64,000 nt of DNA from Clostridiales bacterium. Its GTDB lineage: Bacteria > Bacillota > Clostridia > Lachnospirales > Lachnospiraceae. The stretch spans positions 1-64,000 of the forward strand of contig DUNO01000008.1 of assembly GCA_012839295.1 (NCBI GenBank), in the 5' to 3' direction. The notes beneath the pieces are model-generated. The model was not told the origin of the DNA, searched no databases, and saw only the letters and a program-made list of their open reading frames with translations. Both the position numbers and the translations under genes were made by a program. How positions within the stretch are numbered: position 1 is the first letter of the stretch; each line of letters opens with the position of its first letter. Below are positions 1-7,571 of the stretch, in pieces.

Positions 1-130
1 CTCACATCGAATTAAATTCCTTTTCAGGAGAAAACATATCCATAGGGAATGATACAACCTCTCGTGTCATATAGTCGGTTATGGCTTCTTTTATCTTTTC
101 CCTAAAATAGCTTTCTTTGCGGATATCTGA
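1..130 (-). pseudogene. Fragment of an AgrA-like response regulator
   Basis: The minus strand reads a stretch containing YFREKIKEAITDYMTREVVS and then FSPEKEF. This matches residues 12-43 of the intact response regulator at 8892-9617 (HFRKEVKEAITDYMKRAGIS, then FSSGKEF), and the DNA is also clearly similar. The aspartate-pocket start (CDDE) is replaced by unrelated sequence, and the reading frame ends at the window edge. It is a broken duplicate receiver domain, part of the agr debris in this region. Whether more of the gene lies beyond position 1 cannot be seen. Confidence 0.7.
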
Positions 131-205
131 TATGGCTGAATTCCTATGAAACTGCCAATTTCCATCACTGCTACCGTGTAAATTCGTGACTTGCATTCGT
201 TAGAG

Positions 206-239
206 CGCAATATCATTAAGTTTACTTAATGATATTGCG
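206..239. repeat. Perfect 15-bp inverted repeat with 4-nt loop
   Basis: Arms at 206-220 (CGCAATATCATTAAG) and 225-239 are perfect reverse complements around a TTTA loop. There is no uridine tract on either side, so it is not a standard terminator. Short direct repeats (CGTTAGAGCG and CGTTAGAACG) flank it. It could be an operator, a mobile-element end or a leftover palindromic repeat. Confidence 0.75.
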
Positions 240-280
240 TTAGAACGTGCACCCGCCGGGCGCACCACCTAAATACATAA

Positions 281-300
281 ACCGCATATTTAAATGCGGT
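281..300 (-). terminator. Hairpin terminator after the lipoprotein remnant
   Basis: ACCGCAT and ATGCGGT pair across a short AT loop. On the minus strand the stem is followed by TTTATGTATTT. It lies ten bases after the stop of the broken lipoprotein gene at 310-481. Confidence 0.5.
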
Positions 301-309
301 CTACGGTAT

Positions 310-481
310 TTATAAATTATTTTCTTCGATTTTATACAGCTTATCAGGAGACAGAATGGCATCATAGTTCCCGGTGGAAGTTGGCTCTGCTGGTAGCGAG
401 GCATTCCCTAAATCATCCGAACAGCCAGACAAGCATAGATATTATCGTACAAATGGCAATCACATAAAACAATCGATACAA
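310..481 (-). pseudogene. Frameshifted small lipoprotein
   Basis: A strong ribosome site (AGGAGGAGG) precedes a TTG codon that opens a hydrophobic signal-like segment (LYRLFYVIAICTIISMLVW). A lipobox (CLSGCSDD) and a short mature region ending KIEENNL follow in the next frame. Joining them needs one frame change inside the signal peptide, so the gene is probably broken. It belongs to the run of small lipoproteins in this region (compare 5420-5911 and 12338-12769). The family is unknown. Confidence 0.4.
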
Positions 482-845
482 AGCCTCCTCCTTCCTATAG
501 TATACGAACTTCATTATTCAGTAATAAGATCTAATTGTAACAATAGACATTGTTGACTTGTTTAAGGTTTTACTTATCGATATATTTACCGCTTCCGGTT
601 AAGTCGTTTTCTAACCCATCAATTGTTAAAATCAATTTGGATTAAAAGAAATCAATATTGTTCCATTTTCAGAACTAATTTCCACCTTTGGGTTGGCTAT
701 TTTTTAATATATCCATTGCGCTGTTCTTTGGGCAAAGAATAAATAGTCTAATTCCAACCGCACTGTTAATGATTTTTTGAACTGTCACCAAATTGACCCC
801 AGTCTAGGTGAGCAACGATAGGATAGCGCATGAATCAATAACAGC
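482..845. other. Intergenic stretch with unresolved coding debris
   Basis: No complete gene is visible. The minus strand near 630-700 has a short open piece (IANPKVEISSENGTILISFN) without a start, which suggests decayed coding sequence. No clear RNA or repeat was seen. Confidence 0.3.
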
Positions 846-1394
846 TTAATATTCATCTTTCGAACTAGCTAAAGAATTTTGAATATATAATTCTCTTATA
901 ATTTGTTGATCTACAAAGATGTTTATTTTAAAAGAATATTGAGTATTTAATAATTTCTGCATGTCCTCAACGGTAATGATTGAAGGATAGGCTCCATAAG
1001 CTAAATATGATGTTTCTTCACTATTTTTCTTGGCTTGAATATAAGTTATAGCTGACATATTGCTACCTATGGCATTGGAGTATTCTTCAGGGTACTCTAT
1101 TTGAAGACCGATGTTCATATCCGGACTAATATCAGCTCCAGCCGGAAGCGTGTAGCTCAAAACGAAATTAAAGCCTTGTTTGTCTTTACTATCAATATCC
1201 ATATGGCCTTTTAGTACAGATAAGTCCTTAATGTGGATATTATTTATATAATCTGCCACATCTTTATTTACCGTTAGTTGAGAATCGTCTTTAACTTTTC
1301 CATTAGCAAAGAAATAACTATAACAGAAGAGCGAAACAGCAAGACTAATTAGAATTACTACAATTATTGATATTCTAAAAAATTTCATTTTCAT
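846..1394 (-). CDS. Hypothetical membrane-anchored protein (182 aa)
   Basis: One N-terminal hydrophobic segment (about residues 6-29, IVVILISLAVSLFCYSYFF) is followed by a soluble extracytoplasmic domain with no motif I recognise. There is no lipobox cysteine, so it is likely anchored by an uncleaved signal. Two ATG codons lie close together (MKMK) and neither has a strong ribosome site. It starts 25 bases after the broken membrane gene at 1420-1910, so both were probably co-transcribed. Function unknown. Confidence 0.6.
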   Translation of the reverse strand: MKMKFFRISIIVVILISLAVSLFCYSYFFANGKVKDDSQLTVNKDVADYINNIHIKDLSVLKGHMDIDSKDKQGFNFVLSYTLPAGADISPDMNIGLQIEYPEEYSNAIGSNMSAITYIQAKKNSEETSYLAYGAYPSIITVEDMQKLLNTQYSFKINIFVDQQIIRELYIQNSLASSKDEY

Positions 1395-1419
1395 TTTTAC
1401 GCCATCCCAGTAATAAGCA

Positions 1420-1910
1420 TTATTGTGTACTATCTATACTATATTCTATGCCTTTTGGTTTTTTAACATTACTAACTGTTAGATTAGATGAATAACCAAC
1501 CATGCCCATAATAGGCAAACCTATCTTTAGTCCATTATACCGCCAGCCTAACTCAAAACCAATACCATTCTTTTGTATTATTCTTACAGCATCTTGCACA
1601 TCTCCGAAATTTTGCATTCTAATCTTTTTCCAATTAAAACTTTATTATCCAAATTATCTTTATCCAATAACTCTTTGGCTTCTTTTACATCCTGCTGTGA
1701 AAAGAAACCAATCTCATTTTTGCCGAGATGATTATATTTATAATGACTAAACAAAATACCAATAATAAAAAGTATAGCCAAAAGATTACCAATAACAAAT
1801 TTTTTGATTTGCTTTTTCGTATAATTTGTTTTGATATACTTGAATAAAGCCATAATGATTAATTCCAAACAAATTAAATATAACAGAATGGTTAAGTACC
1901 ATAATATCAC
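1420..1910 (-). pseudogene. Frameshifted membrane protein, copy 1 of a paralogous pair
   Basis: The first part encodes two membrane segments, then HLGKNEIGFFSQQDVKEAKE, then KVLIGK. The frame is then lost and continues in another frame as MQNFGDVQDAVRIIQKNGIG and on to VKKPKGIEYSIDSTQ. The paralogue at 2437-2823 reads straight through this point (KVLIGKKIRMQNFGDIQDAV), so copy 1 carries a one-base deletion in a run of A. The start homologous to copy 2 is a GTG at 1910 with a weakened ribosome site. The ancestral protein was about 165 residues. Function unknown. Confidence 0.7.
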
Positions 1911-1982
1911 TACAAAACCCACTCCGTTAAGTTAAAAGGTTACATTTATTGGAGTACTAGTGCCAAGCACCATAACTTTTTT

Positions 1983-2111
1983 CTAGTGTATCTTCTCATT
2001 TACAATGTCGCCTACATTATGTATAATCCAGTACAGGCCATTTAATTTGTCTTCTTCCGTATGGTCTATGGTGACCGCAGGAAGTTTAGAGAAGTCACAT
2101 CCTGAAAAAAC
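1983..2111 (-). pseudogene. C-terminal remnant of a lipoprotein
   Basis: An open stretch reads VFSGCDFSKLPAVTIDHTEE and ends GDIVNEKIH. The FSGC box resembles a lipobox, but an in-frame stop lies just before it and no signal peptide is readable upstream. It is probably the mature part of a dead lipoprotein gene. The rest of 1923-2436 shows no gene. Confidence 0.35.
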
Positions 2112-2354
2112 TTAGGATTCAGAATTGGAATCAATTAATGGCCTTTTATGGCAATCCAAAAAATATGTAACAATATTTTTAACCCAAAAATAAAGGATTA
2201 TGAGCAGTAATGCAGAATTTCGGCAAATGTACACTTGTAAGAAGTCCGTTTATGTTTCTTCTTATCCGTCCTACGTAATGAATTAAAGATAATGGGGATG
2301 TATTTTGCAATAAACATGAGTGCTATCTCATGTCATTAGTTATAGGAAATCCTC

Positions 2355-2395
2355 AAAACCCCATTGATTTATGCTATAGTATGATGGGGAATTTT
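2355..2395 (-). terminator. Hairpin terminator downstream of paralogue copy 2
   Basis: CCCCAT at 2359 pairs with ATGGGG at 2384, flanked by A and T runs. On the minus strand the stem is followed by TTTTGAGG. It lies 42 bases after the stop of the gene ending at 2437. Confidence 0.5.
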
Positions 2396-2436
2396 GTACC
2401 AAATCTAACAATATGAAATAATATGCAGACCTATCT

Positions 2437-2823
2437 TTAGTCTATTATACCGGCATCGCCTAACTCAAAACCAATACCACTCTTTTGCATTATTCTTACA
2501 GCATCTTGTATATCTCCAAAATTTTGCATTCTAATTTTTTTCCCAATTAAAACTTTATAATTCAGATTATCTTTATCCAATAACTCTGTGGCTTCTTTTA
2601 CATCCTGCTGTGAAAAAAAACCAATTTCATTTTTGCCTAGATGATTATAATTATAATGACTAAATAAAATACCAATAATCAAAAACATAGCTAAAAGATT
2701 ACCAATGACAAATCTTTTGATTTGCTTTTTTGTATAGTTTTTTTTGACATACTTGAATAAAACCATAATGACTAATTCCAAACAAATTAAATATAATGGA
2801 ATGGTTAAATACCATAATAGCAT
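2437..2823 (-). pseudogene. Truncated membrane protein, copy 2 of the paralogous pair
   Basis: This copy has a good ribosome site (GGAGGG, seven bases before ATG), two hydrophobic segments and the same core as copy 1. After GFELG it diverges: a two-base insertion relative to copy 1 changes the frame, giving DAGIID and a stop. DNA similarity to copy 1 continues about 30 bases past that point. The last 40 or so residues of the ancestral protein are lost. A shortened product (128 aa) could still be made. Confidence 0.6.
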
Positions 2824-2945
2824 TACAAAATCCCTCCTTACAAACTTTTAGTAATTATAAATATTATACAATAAAAACTTTTTAAATGTCACTACTCATG
2901 CTAAAATATATATCACTGAATAGAAGTCAAATTTACGTATAAAAA

Positions 2946-2974
2946 GATTGCTGCCCGATGCCTGGGCAGCAATC
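2946..2974 (-). terminator. Strong intrinsic terminator
   Basis: GATTGCTGCCC and GGGCAGCAATC form a perfect 11-bp stem with a 7-nt loop. On the minus strand it is followed by TTTTTAT. It terminates the secreted-protein gene that ends at 2999. Confidence 0.85.
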
Positions 2975-2998
2975 AAAATCATTAAGTTTTGAAATTAA

Positions 2999-3679
2999 TT
3001 AACTCATAGACACACCAGCGTAAACAGGTATTGTTGCTGAAGTTTTTACTTCAATACCTGGTATAGTATAACTAAAATAGCATTTTCCTTTAAAAACCAC
3101 ATATGCATTTGGGCCAGCAGTTATAGAAAAGTATGATCCTTCATCAACCCACTGATCAAGGTTAATGGAAACTAAAGGTATGATATACGAATAGCCTATA
3201 TTAAGAATTGAACCATAATTGGCATCATACGAAAACTGTGCATATGCCGCAAGAGTGCAACTAGCAAAAGGGAAAAGGTCGTCAACTTTATAAATGGCAC
3301 GCACAGACTTTGTTACTGGCATTACAGAGTTGATTATCGTTTCGTTGTAAATTTGTGAACTATCTGAAACAAAAACGGATTTGTTTTCATTTAATTCTGC
3401 TTGATAATTTTCAATTTCTTTTTTAGATTGTGCCATTTTAGCTTGAAAAATCTCACATTCATTTTTAGCCCGCACAATTTCCGCATCAAATAATTCTTTT
3501 GTAATAGGCATAGCATCGGATGCGTCTACTATTTTCCACTCTATACCATATTGAGCATATATTTTGCTCATGGCATTTTCATATTCATTAATCGAAATTA
3601 AGTTCGACTGATCAGATTGTAATGTTGCTGCAAAAGCTGTTTCACATAACACCGAAAACACTATGGTTAAGCTTACCAC
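2999..3679 (-). CDS. Secreted hypothetical protein, 5' end apparently mutated
   Basis: The readable frame starts at a GTG and gives a hydrophobic segment ending ETAFA, then ATLQSDQS, a typical signal-peptidase site. A charged coiled-coil-like stretch follows (about 70-115), then a beta-rich C-terminal half. The GTG has no ribosome site. The natural start seems to be an ATG at 3712 with a good GGAG site eight bases before it, but codon 3 of that frame is TGA. The gene may therefore be silenced, poorly translated from the internal GTG, or affected by a sequence error. Family not recognised. Confidence 0.6.
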   Translation of the reverse strand: MVSLTIVFSVLCETAFAATLQSDQSNLISINEYENAMSKIYAQYGIEWKIVDASDAMPITKELFDAEIVRAKNECEIFQAKMAQSKKEIENYQAELNENKSVFVSDSSQIYNETIINSVMPVTKSVRAIYKVDDLFPFASCTLAAYAQFSYDANYGSILNIGYSYIIPLVSINLDQWVDEGSYFSITAGPNAYVVFKGKCYFSYTIPGIEVKTSATIPVYAGVSMS

Positions 3680-3995
3680 ACTTGAAATAAATAGTTTTTT
3701 GCTTCATTTCATTTTATTATCTCCTTTTCTATTTTTTTACATACACCAACTAATTACAAAAATGTCAATTATCTTTATTATAAGTTTATGTAATTTCTAG
3801 AGTAGATTCAATCAAAACTATATTATACTTCCAAATCTGCTTCCAGACTATAATCTAGGATACCGGTGCCAGACACCATGAACATAGCTGGAGGATTGAA
3901 TTTTTATTGTTTCAGGTTCTCTTTCCCAATGGCCTCACCCCCCTCTGTACAAGACAAAGCCGCACTTTTTCTATTGCCATTTTTTAAAGTCCAAT

Positions 3996-4264
3996 ACTTA
4001 CAGACACCGCTTCGGCAGCTTCACCATCTACTGTCACTGATACTCTCGATAGTTTTTGGATAAGAGAACATAATCAGTTCCACTAATACCACATGAATTT
4101 ACACTAACCCATTTTCCAGAACTATACTTTTCCAAATGTATTGTCCCACTGATTTCTCCTGAAGTCTTCATTGCTTCTATGTATACTGATGGATATAGTG
4201 TAGTTCCATTTGCTGAAATATTGGGTGTCATCTCAAGAATATTCAAAATCTCCCATACCCTTGC
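3996..4264 (-). pseudogene. Truncated and frameshifted DUF6147-like secreted protein
   Basis: The frame contains ISANGTTLYPSVYIEAMKTS and then EKYSSGKWVSVNS, closely matching the intact protein at 9957-10394 (ISANGTTLYPTVYIEAMKSS). The signal peptide is absent: the coding similarity begins just after the agrD stop. The 3' part (VTVDGEAAE) is in a different frame after a stop. It is a 5'-deleted, frameshifted copy joined to the end of agrD. Confidence 0.75.
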
Positions 4265-4265
4265 T

Positions 4266-4412
4266 CTACTTCTTATTTCCCGGCCGCTTTGGCTGATGAT
4301 AAATTCCGATACAAACAGGCGGCCAGCTATATGCATTTTTCTCGACCTCATTTCTAGCCACCTTCTCCACCAGTTTCAAAACTTGTTTACCAATCTTTTC
4401 GTTCGTCTTCAT
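4266..4412 (-). CDS. agrD: AgrD-type cyclic autoinducer peptide precursor
   Basis: The 48-residue precursor has an amphipathic basic leader (residues 1-25), then SWPPVC and the C-terminal recognition motif HQPKRP. The cysteine at 34 followed by IGIY fits the usual five-residue thiolactone ring (Cys34 to Tyr38) before the HQPK segment that AgrB cleaves. It has an AGGAGG site, and its ATG overlaps the agrB stop as ATGA, so the two are translationally coupled. The short ORF is easily missed. Ring boundaries are inferred from known AgrD proteins. Confidence 0.85.
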   Translation of the reverse strand: MKTNEKIGKQVLKLVEKVARNEVEKNAYSWPPVCIGIYHQPKRPGNKK

Positions 4413-4993
4413 TTCACTTTTACCTCCTGTTTTATTATTTTTGCTAAACAAAGCAGAATTGCGCATAAGATTACGCCGATTGACATATAAACAACATATA
4501 TTCCATCGAGTCCCAATACTGTTAATGATAGAATTATCATACCTTCCAAAAAACCCAACAATCTTGCAGCCTTTTTTGACTCATTTAGTTCATCCGTATC
4601 CATACCCATATTGGGATGATTCACGGTTCCAATAACCGCAATTAGCACTATCGAGAAAAATAGTACCCCGTACAAAAAAATTGGATTTTTTAAGAGTAGT
4701 ACAGCTATTTCCATTAATACAACATAGGTAAATACTGTTCCAAGATAACATTTCCAGAATTCATCTGCATGATATCCTCCAGTTCTTTTCCGCAACGAAA
4801 GGAAAAAAACTAAAAAGCAGATAGTTGGAACAATTCGTCTGAAAATCAATGCAATGAGAACTATTGTCCCAATAGTAATTACCCGTTCTGCCAGCGTAAT
4901 TAAGGCATATTCATAATGGTCGCAGGCTTCTCTGCTTATTAGTTGTTCTTCTTCCAACCGCCGGACTAATTCCAATACTATTCTTGAAACCAT
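4409..4993 (-). CDS. agrB: AgrB-type peptide-processing membrane protease
   Basis: AgrB is an integral membrane cysteine endopeptidase that removes the C-terminal tail of AgrD and forms the thiolactone. The protein has about five to six hydrophobic segments. The catalytic pair is visible in RTGGYHADEFWKCYLG, His75 and Cys82, with the same seven-residue spacing as in staphylococcal AgrB. The ATG at 4993 has an AGAGGTG site eight bases upstream; a TTG six bases earlier is less likely. It is followed directly by agrD and preceded by a candidate AgrA-box promoter. The family assignment is firm; the peptide specificity is not known. Confidence 0.9.
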   Translation of the reverse strand: MVSRIVLELVRRLEEEQLISREACDHYEYALITLAERVITIGTIVLIALIFRRIVPTICFLVFFLSLRKRTGGYHADEFWKCYLGTVFTYVVLMEIAVLLLKNPIFLYGVLFFSIVLIAVIGTVNHPNMGMDTDELNESKKAARLLGFLEGMIILSLTVLGLDGIYVVYMSIGVILCAILLCLAKIIKQEVKVK

Positions 4994-5059
4994 AATCAAT
5001 GCACCTCTTTCTTCTTAAGTAGAGTATAATATAAATATCTATTAATACAATTATCATGG

Positions 5060-5090
5060 CAGAAAATGGATACTCCAGAGCAGAAAACGG
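5060..5090 (-). promoter_or_regulatory. Candidate AgrA (LytTR) direct repeats before agrB
   Basis: On the minus strand CCGTTTTCTG (5081-5090) and CCATTTTCTG (5060-5069) are direct repeats exactly 21 bp apart. AgrA-family LytTR regulators bind two roughly 9-bp direct repeats with a 12-bp gap, the same period. An AT-rich region with TATATTATAC lies downstream, about 60 bases before agrB. The same arrangement recurs at 7514-7544. The assignment to AgrA is inferred. Confidence 0.6.
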
Positions 5091-5154
5091 CAGAATAATC
5101 TATTTCCATTTTCTCTCTTTTATGGTATCATACGAATAAAAAGGGGGTTACTAT

Positions 5155-5295
5155 ATGAATAGCATATTATTTTTGTCAATAATTTATTTAGTATTAGTTA
5201 TATTATTACTTGTAATCGGAGTTATAGTAATTTATGCGTTAAAATTATCTATTGATGCATTAAAGATATATATAAATAAAAACAAAAATACTTGA
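5155..5295 (+). CDS. Small single-span membrane protein (46 aa)
   Basis: A short plus-strand gene preceded by AAGGGGG seven bases before ATG. It encodes a hydrophobic helix (about residues 3-30, including LVLVILLLVIGVIVIYAL) and a basic tail ending INKNKNT. It stands alone, divergent from agrB across the AgrA-box region, so agr control is possible but unproven. Function unknown; it could be a small regulator or an immunity-type peptide. Confidence 0.55.
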   Translation: MNSILFLSIIYLVLVILLLVIGVIVIYALKLSIDALKIYINKNKNT

Positions 5296-5419
5296 GGATA
5301 AAAACAATATGGTACGGGCATTTCCATTTTGCATGTGCTAAACTTGAACTGTTTTATTGTCCGCTGTCACACTACGGCTTACTCTATTCGCCCCAGCTTA
5401 GCTGGGGGGATTAGGATTT

Positions 5420-5911
5420 TCATTCAAAACTAATTATATCTGTCAAATGAATAATATTTTCTTTTTCTTCTCCATTTTTATTGGTCCAAGTTATTACAAT
5501 TTTTTCATCTTTAAAAACAGATCTAATTTCATCATTACTCAAATCTCTGGATAAAAACATTATGTTGTTAGAATATAGGGCATTTCGACCTGGTGAATCA
5601 GATATTGTGTATTGACCAAACCAATAACGTTCAATGTCATACGAATTCATAACTAATGTAAAATCTGGTACACTTATGCTTCTATTTTCAATACTCTCGC
5701 TATTATTAACTTCTAACAAAAAATCAACCTTTCTAAAATCATCCTTTTCAAAACCTTCTGCATTAATGCTTTCAAAATCTTGATTGGTTAATGTAGTAAT
5801 AGTAAATGAAGACTTGATTTCCGGTTCGCCGGAAAGAACTGTTGGTTTACATGCTGACAAAATAATACTTATAAATAATATACAGAAAACAATCCATTGT
5901 TTTATATTCAT
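5420..5911 (-). CDS. Lipoprotein of unknown function (163 aa)
   Basis: The N-terminus has a signal peptide ending in the lipobox LSAC (Cys at about 21), so the protein is lipid-anchored on the outer membrane face. The mature region looks like a small beta-rich domain and includes WTNKNGEEKENIIHL near the end. It has a GGAG site before ATG. A short palindrome (CCCCAGCT/AGCTGGGG) lies at 5391-5407 after the stop, without a uridine tract. No catalytic motif was seen. Confidence 0.65.
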   Translation of the reverse strand: MNIKQWIVFCILFISIILSACKPTVLSGEPEIKSSFTITTLTNQDFESINAEGFEKDDFRKVDFLLEVNNSESIENRSISVPDFTLVMNSYDIERYWFGQYTISDSPGRNALYSNNIMFLSRDLSNDEIRSVFKDEKIVITWTNKNGEEKENIIHLTDIISFE

Positions 5912-6073
5912 TTATGAAATCTCCTTCTACTTCTAATGGTAAGTATTAACGCTAACGTTAGATGCTTACAAGCTTATACTACTCTGAATATTCCATCAAT
6001 TATGTTTATGTGAGCAATGAAATGTACATGTTTTTATATCGAAGTAATAATTAATAATATAACCCAAAATAGA

Positions 6074-6096
6074 GCGGTAGATATAAATACTACCGC
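6074..6096 (-). terminator. Intrinsic terminator
   Basis: GCGGTAG and CTACCGC pair perfectly, followed on the minus strand by TCTATTTT. It lies 17 bases after the stop of the secreted-protein gene. Confidence 0.75.
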
Positions 6097-6112
6097 CCGT
6101 TATGTTTAGAAG

Positions 6113-6931
6113 CTACCAAGTAATTGCGTTGTCAGAACCTTTTTCCCAGTTAGTTTCGACCGTTGATTGATGTACTACAAAACCAATACTCCCATTAACG
6201 CCTGTTCCTGAAAACGTTACTGTTGCAGAACCAGAAGTTGATATACTAGTAGTATTGAATGTATGAACATATTTGCTACCATAAACAAAATATCCAGACT
6301 GATTAGGAGTTACATAAACTGCAACGTATTGCGTAGGAGTAAACAATCCAAACCTATTATCGTCACAATTGAATAAAATGGTACCATTAGAAAATTGAGA
6401 TGAGTCTTTAAGCCAAACATAATAACTATCACTAACATTTGTTCCATAATAACTTGCCATGTTTGAATTGAAAAACATTCCTACAACATCATAGGTGGCG
6501 GGTCTATCTTCTGCATAGCCATTATTAGATATAGAACAATATAAACGATAGTATGGATCGTGGCCTCTATGAGCACTGTAGGATGTTAGTGTTATATTAC
6601 CAGGATATAATTGTTGCAATGTATACTGATCTTTTTGTTGAAAATCCACTTTAACACCGATCTTTTCCAGTTTTGCTTTTGCTTTGTTTTGATCAGGTTC
6701 TTCACTAATAAATTTGGTCAAATAATCATCAAACTCTTTGTCAGACATTTTGTCTATATCCGTTTTCATTTCTTCAAAGTCATCCTCACTTATTGAGGCC
6801 ATAGGAGTTCTTGATAAAGTATCGAGGGTTGTATCATTCTTCTCTTTTGCTAAAGCAGGAGATGACCACCCCATAAACAGCGTTGAAATAACAAGTAACA
6901 AAGCTAAATATTTCTTTTTTATTCTTATCAT
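6113..6931 (-). CDS. Secreted hypothetical protein (272 aa)
   Basis: A clear Sec signal peptide (MIRIKKKYLALLLVISTLF, cleavage near SSPALA) precedes an acidic, helical pro-like region (about 45-100) and a serine/threonine-, tyrosine- and glycine-rich beta domain to the C-terminus. The layout suggests a secreted protein with a propeptide, but no protease or binding motif is recognisable. It has its own terminator, so it is probably a single-gene unit. The neighbourhood of agr genes and other secreted proteins hints at a quorum-controlled secretome; that is inference. Confidence 0.65.
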   Translation of the reverse strand: MIRIKKKYLALLLVISTLFMGWSSPALAKEKNDTTLDTLSRTPMASISEDDFEEMKTDIDKMSDKEFDDYLTKFISEEPDQNKAKAKLEKIGVKVDFQQKDQYTLQQLYPGNITLTSYSAHRGHDPYYRLYCSISNNGYAEDRPATYDVVGMFFNSNMASYYGTNVSDSYYVWLKDSSQFSNGTILFNCDDNRFGLFTPTQYVAVYVTPNQSGYFVYGSKYVHTFNTTSISTSGSATVTFSGTGVNGSIGFVVHQSTVETNWEKGSDNAITW

Positions 6932-7401
6932 ATTAATTCTTGTATGATATATTTTAGAATCAAATAATCATACTCTCCTCTCTTTTAGATTTATTTTCAT
7001 TATATGTTTGTATATCAAAATTTCTTAACATCTACCTTATAATTCAATTCTTTCATTCAGCATATCATAATTGTCTTCTTAAAATAGATGTCATAGCGAT
7101 AGGACACTAACATCCTTTTAAAACACCGTTTGCCAAATACCCAAGAAATCTTCCCAAGCCAAAGTACATTTCCAGACATATGCCAGCCATACTAGTGTTG
7201 TGGCCGAAGGTTCGCCAAAAGATTTTATACCCTCCTCTCTAACATCCACTGGAACTGGATTCAGATAGAAGGCCTTTTATTCTTCCGCACTGTTTCCACT
7301 TCCATCAACATCCAAACACAACTGGGGAGTTAAACTTTTACTAATTTAAATTCTATTTCCCAATGGACACACCTCCCTCTAAAATTAAGACCATACTTTT
7401 T
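6932..7401. other. Intergenic region, decayed
   Basis: No convincing gene. The minus strand has a 27-codon open frame at 7107-7190 (MAGICLEMYFGLGRFLGYLA and on) without a good ribosome site before its ATG. At 7345-7400 a block resembles 3905-3970: both contain a GGGAGGTG-like run followed by CCATTGGGAAA. This suggests the two agr-associated loci once shared the same downstream gene. Confidence 0.4.
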
Positions 7402-7452
7402 ATTTACGCCTTTAAATCTCGGCCACTTTGGCTGATGATAAATCCCAATACA
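7402..7452 (-). pseudogene. agrD tail fused to a promoter by deletion
   Basis: The minus strand reads CIGIYHQPKWP, the C-terminal motif of AgrD, directly behind a GAAAGAGGTG ribosome site that belongs to agrB in the intact locus. An internal deletion therefore removed agrB and the agrD leader while keeping the promoter. The remnant has no start in frame and should be inactive. Confidence 0.75.
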
Positions 7453-7513
7453 AATCACCTCTTTCCTCTTAAGTAGAGTATAATATAAATATTCATTAAT
7501 GCAATTGGTATGG

Positions 7514-7544
7514 CAGAAAATGGATATCCCAGAGCAGAAAACGG
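7514..7544 (-). promoter_or_regulatory. Second copy of the candidate AgrA direct repeats
   Basis: CCGTTTTCTG and CCATTTTCTG repeats 21 bp apart, as at 5060-5090, in a block of roughly 85 similar bases. Here they lie just after the agrC stop and drive only the agrD remnant. The conserved spacing in a dead locus supports duplication of a whole agr promoter. Confidence 0.55.
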
Positions 7545-7571
7545 CAGAATAAAAAAAAGATTTATCAGTTT

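Noticed and set aside
2-196. An intact 64-aa protein at the left edge
   Set aside because: Its only recognisable part is a receiver-domain fragment out of context, so a pseudogene is the better call.
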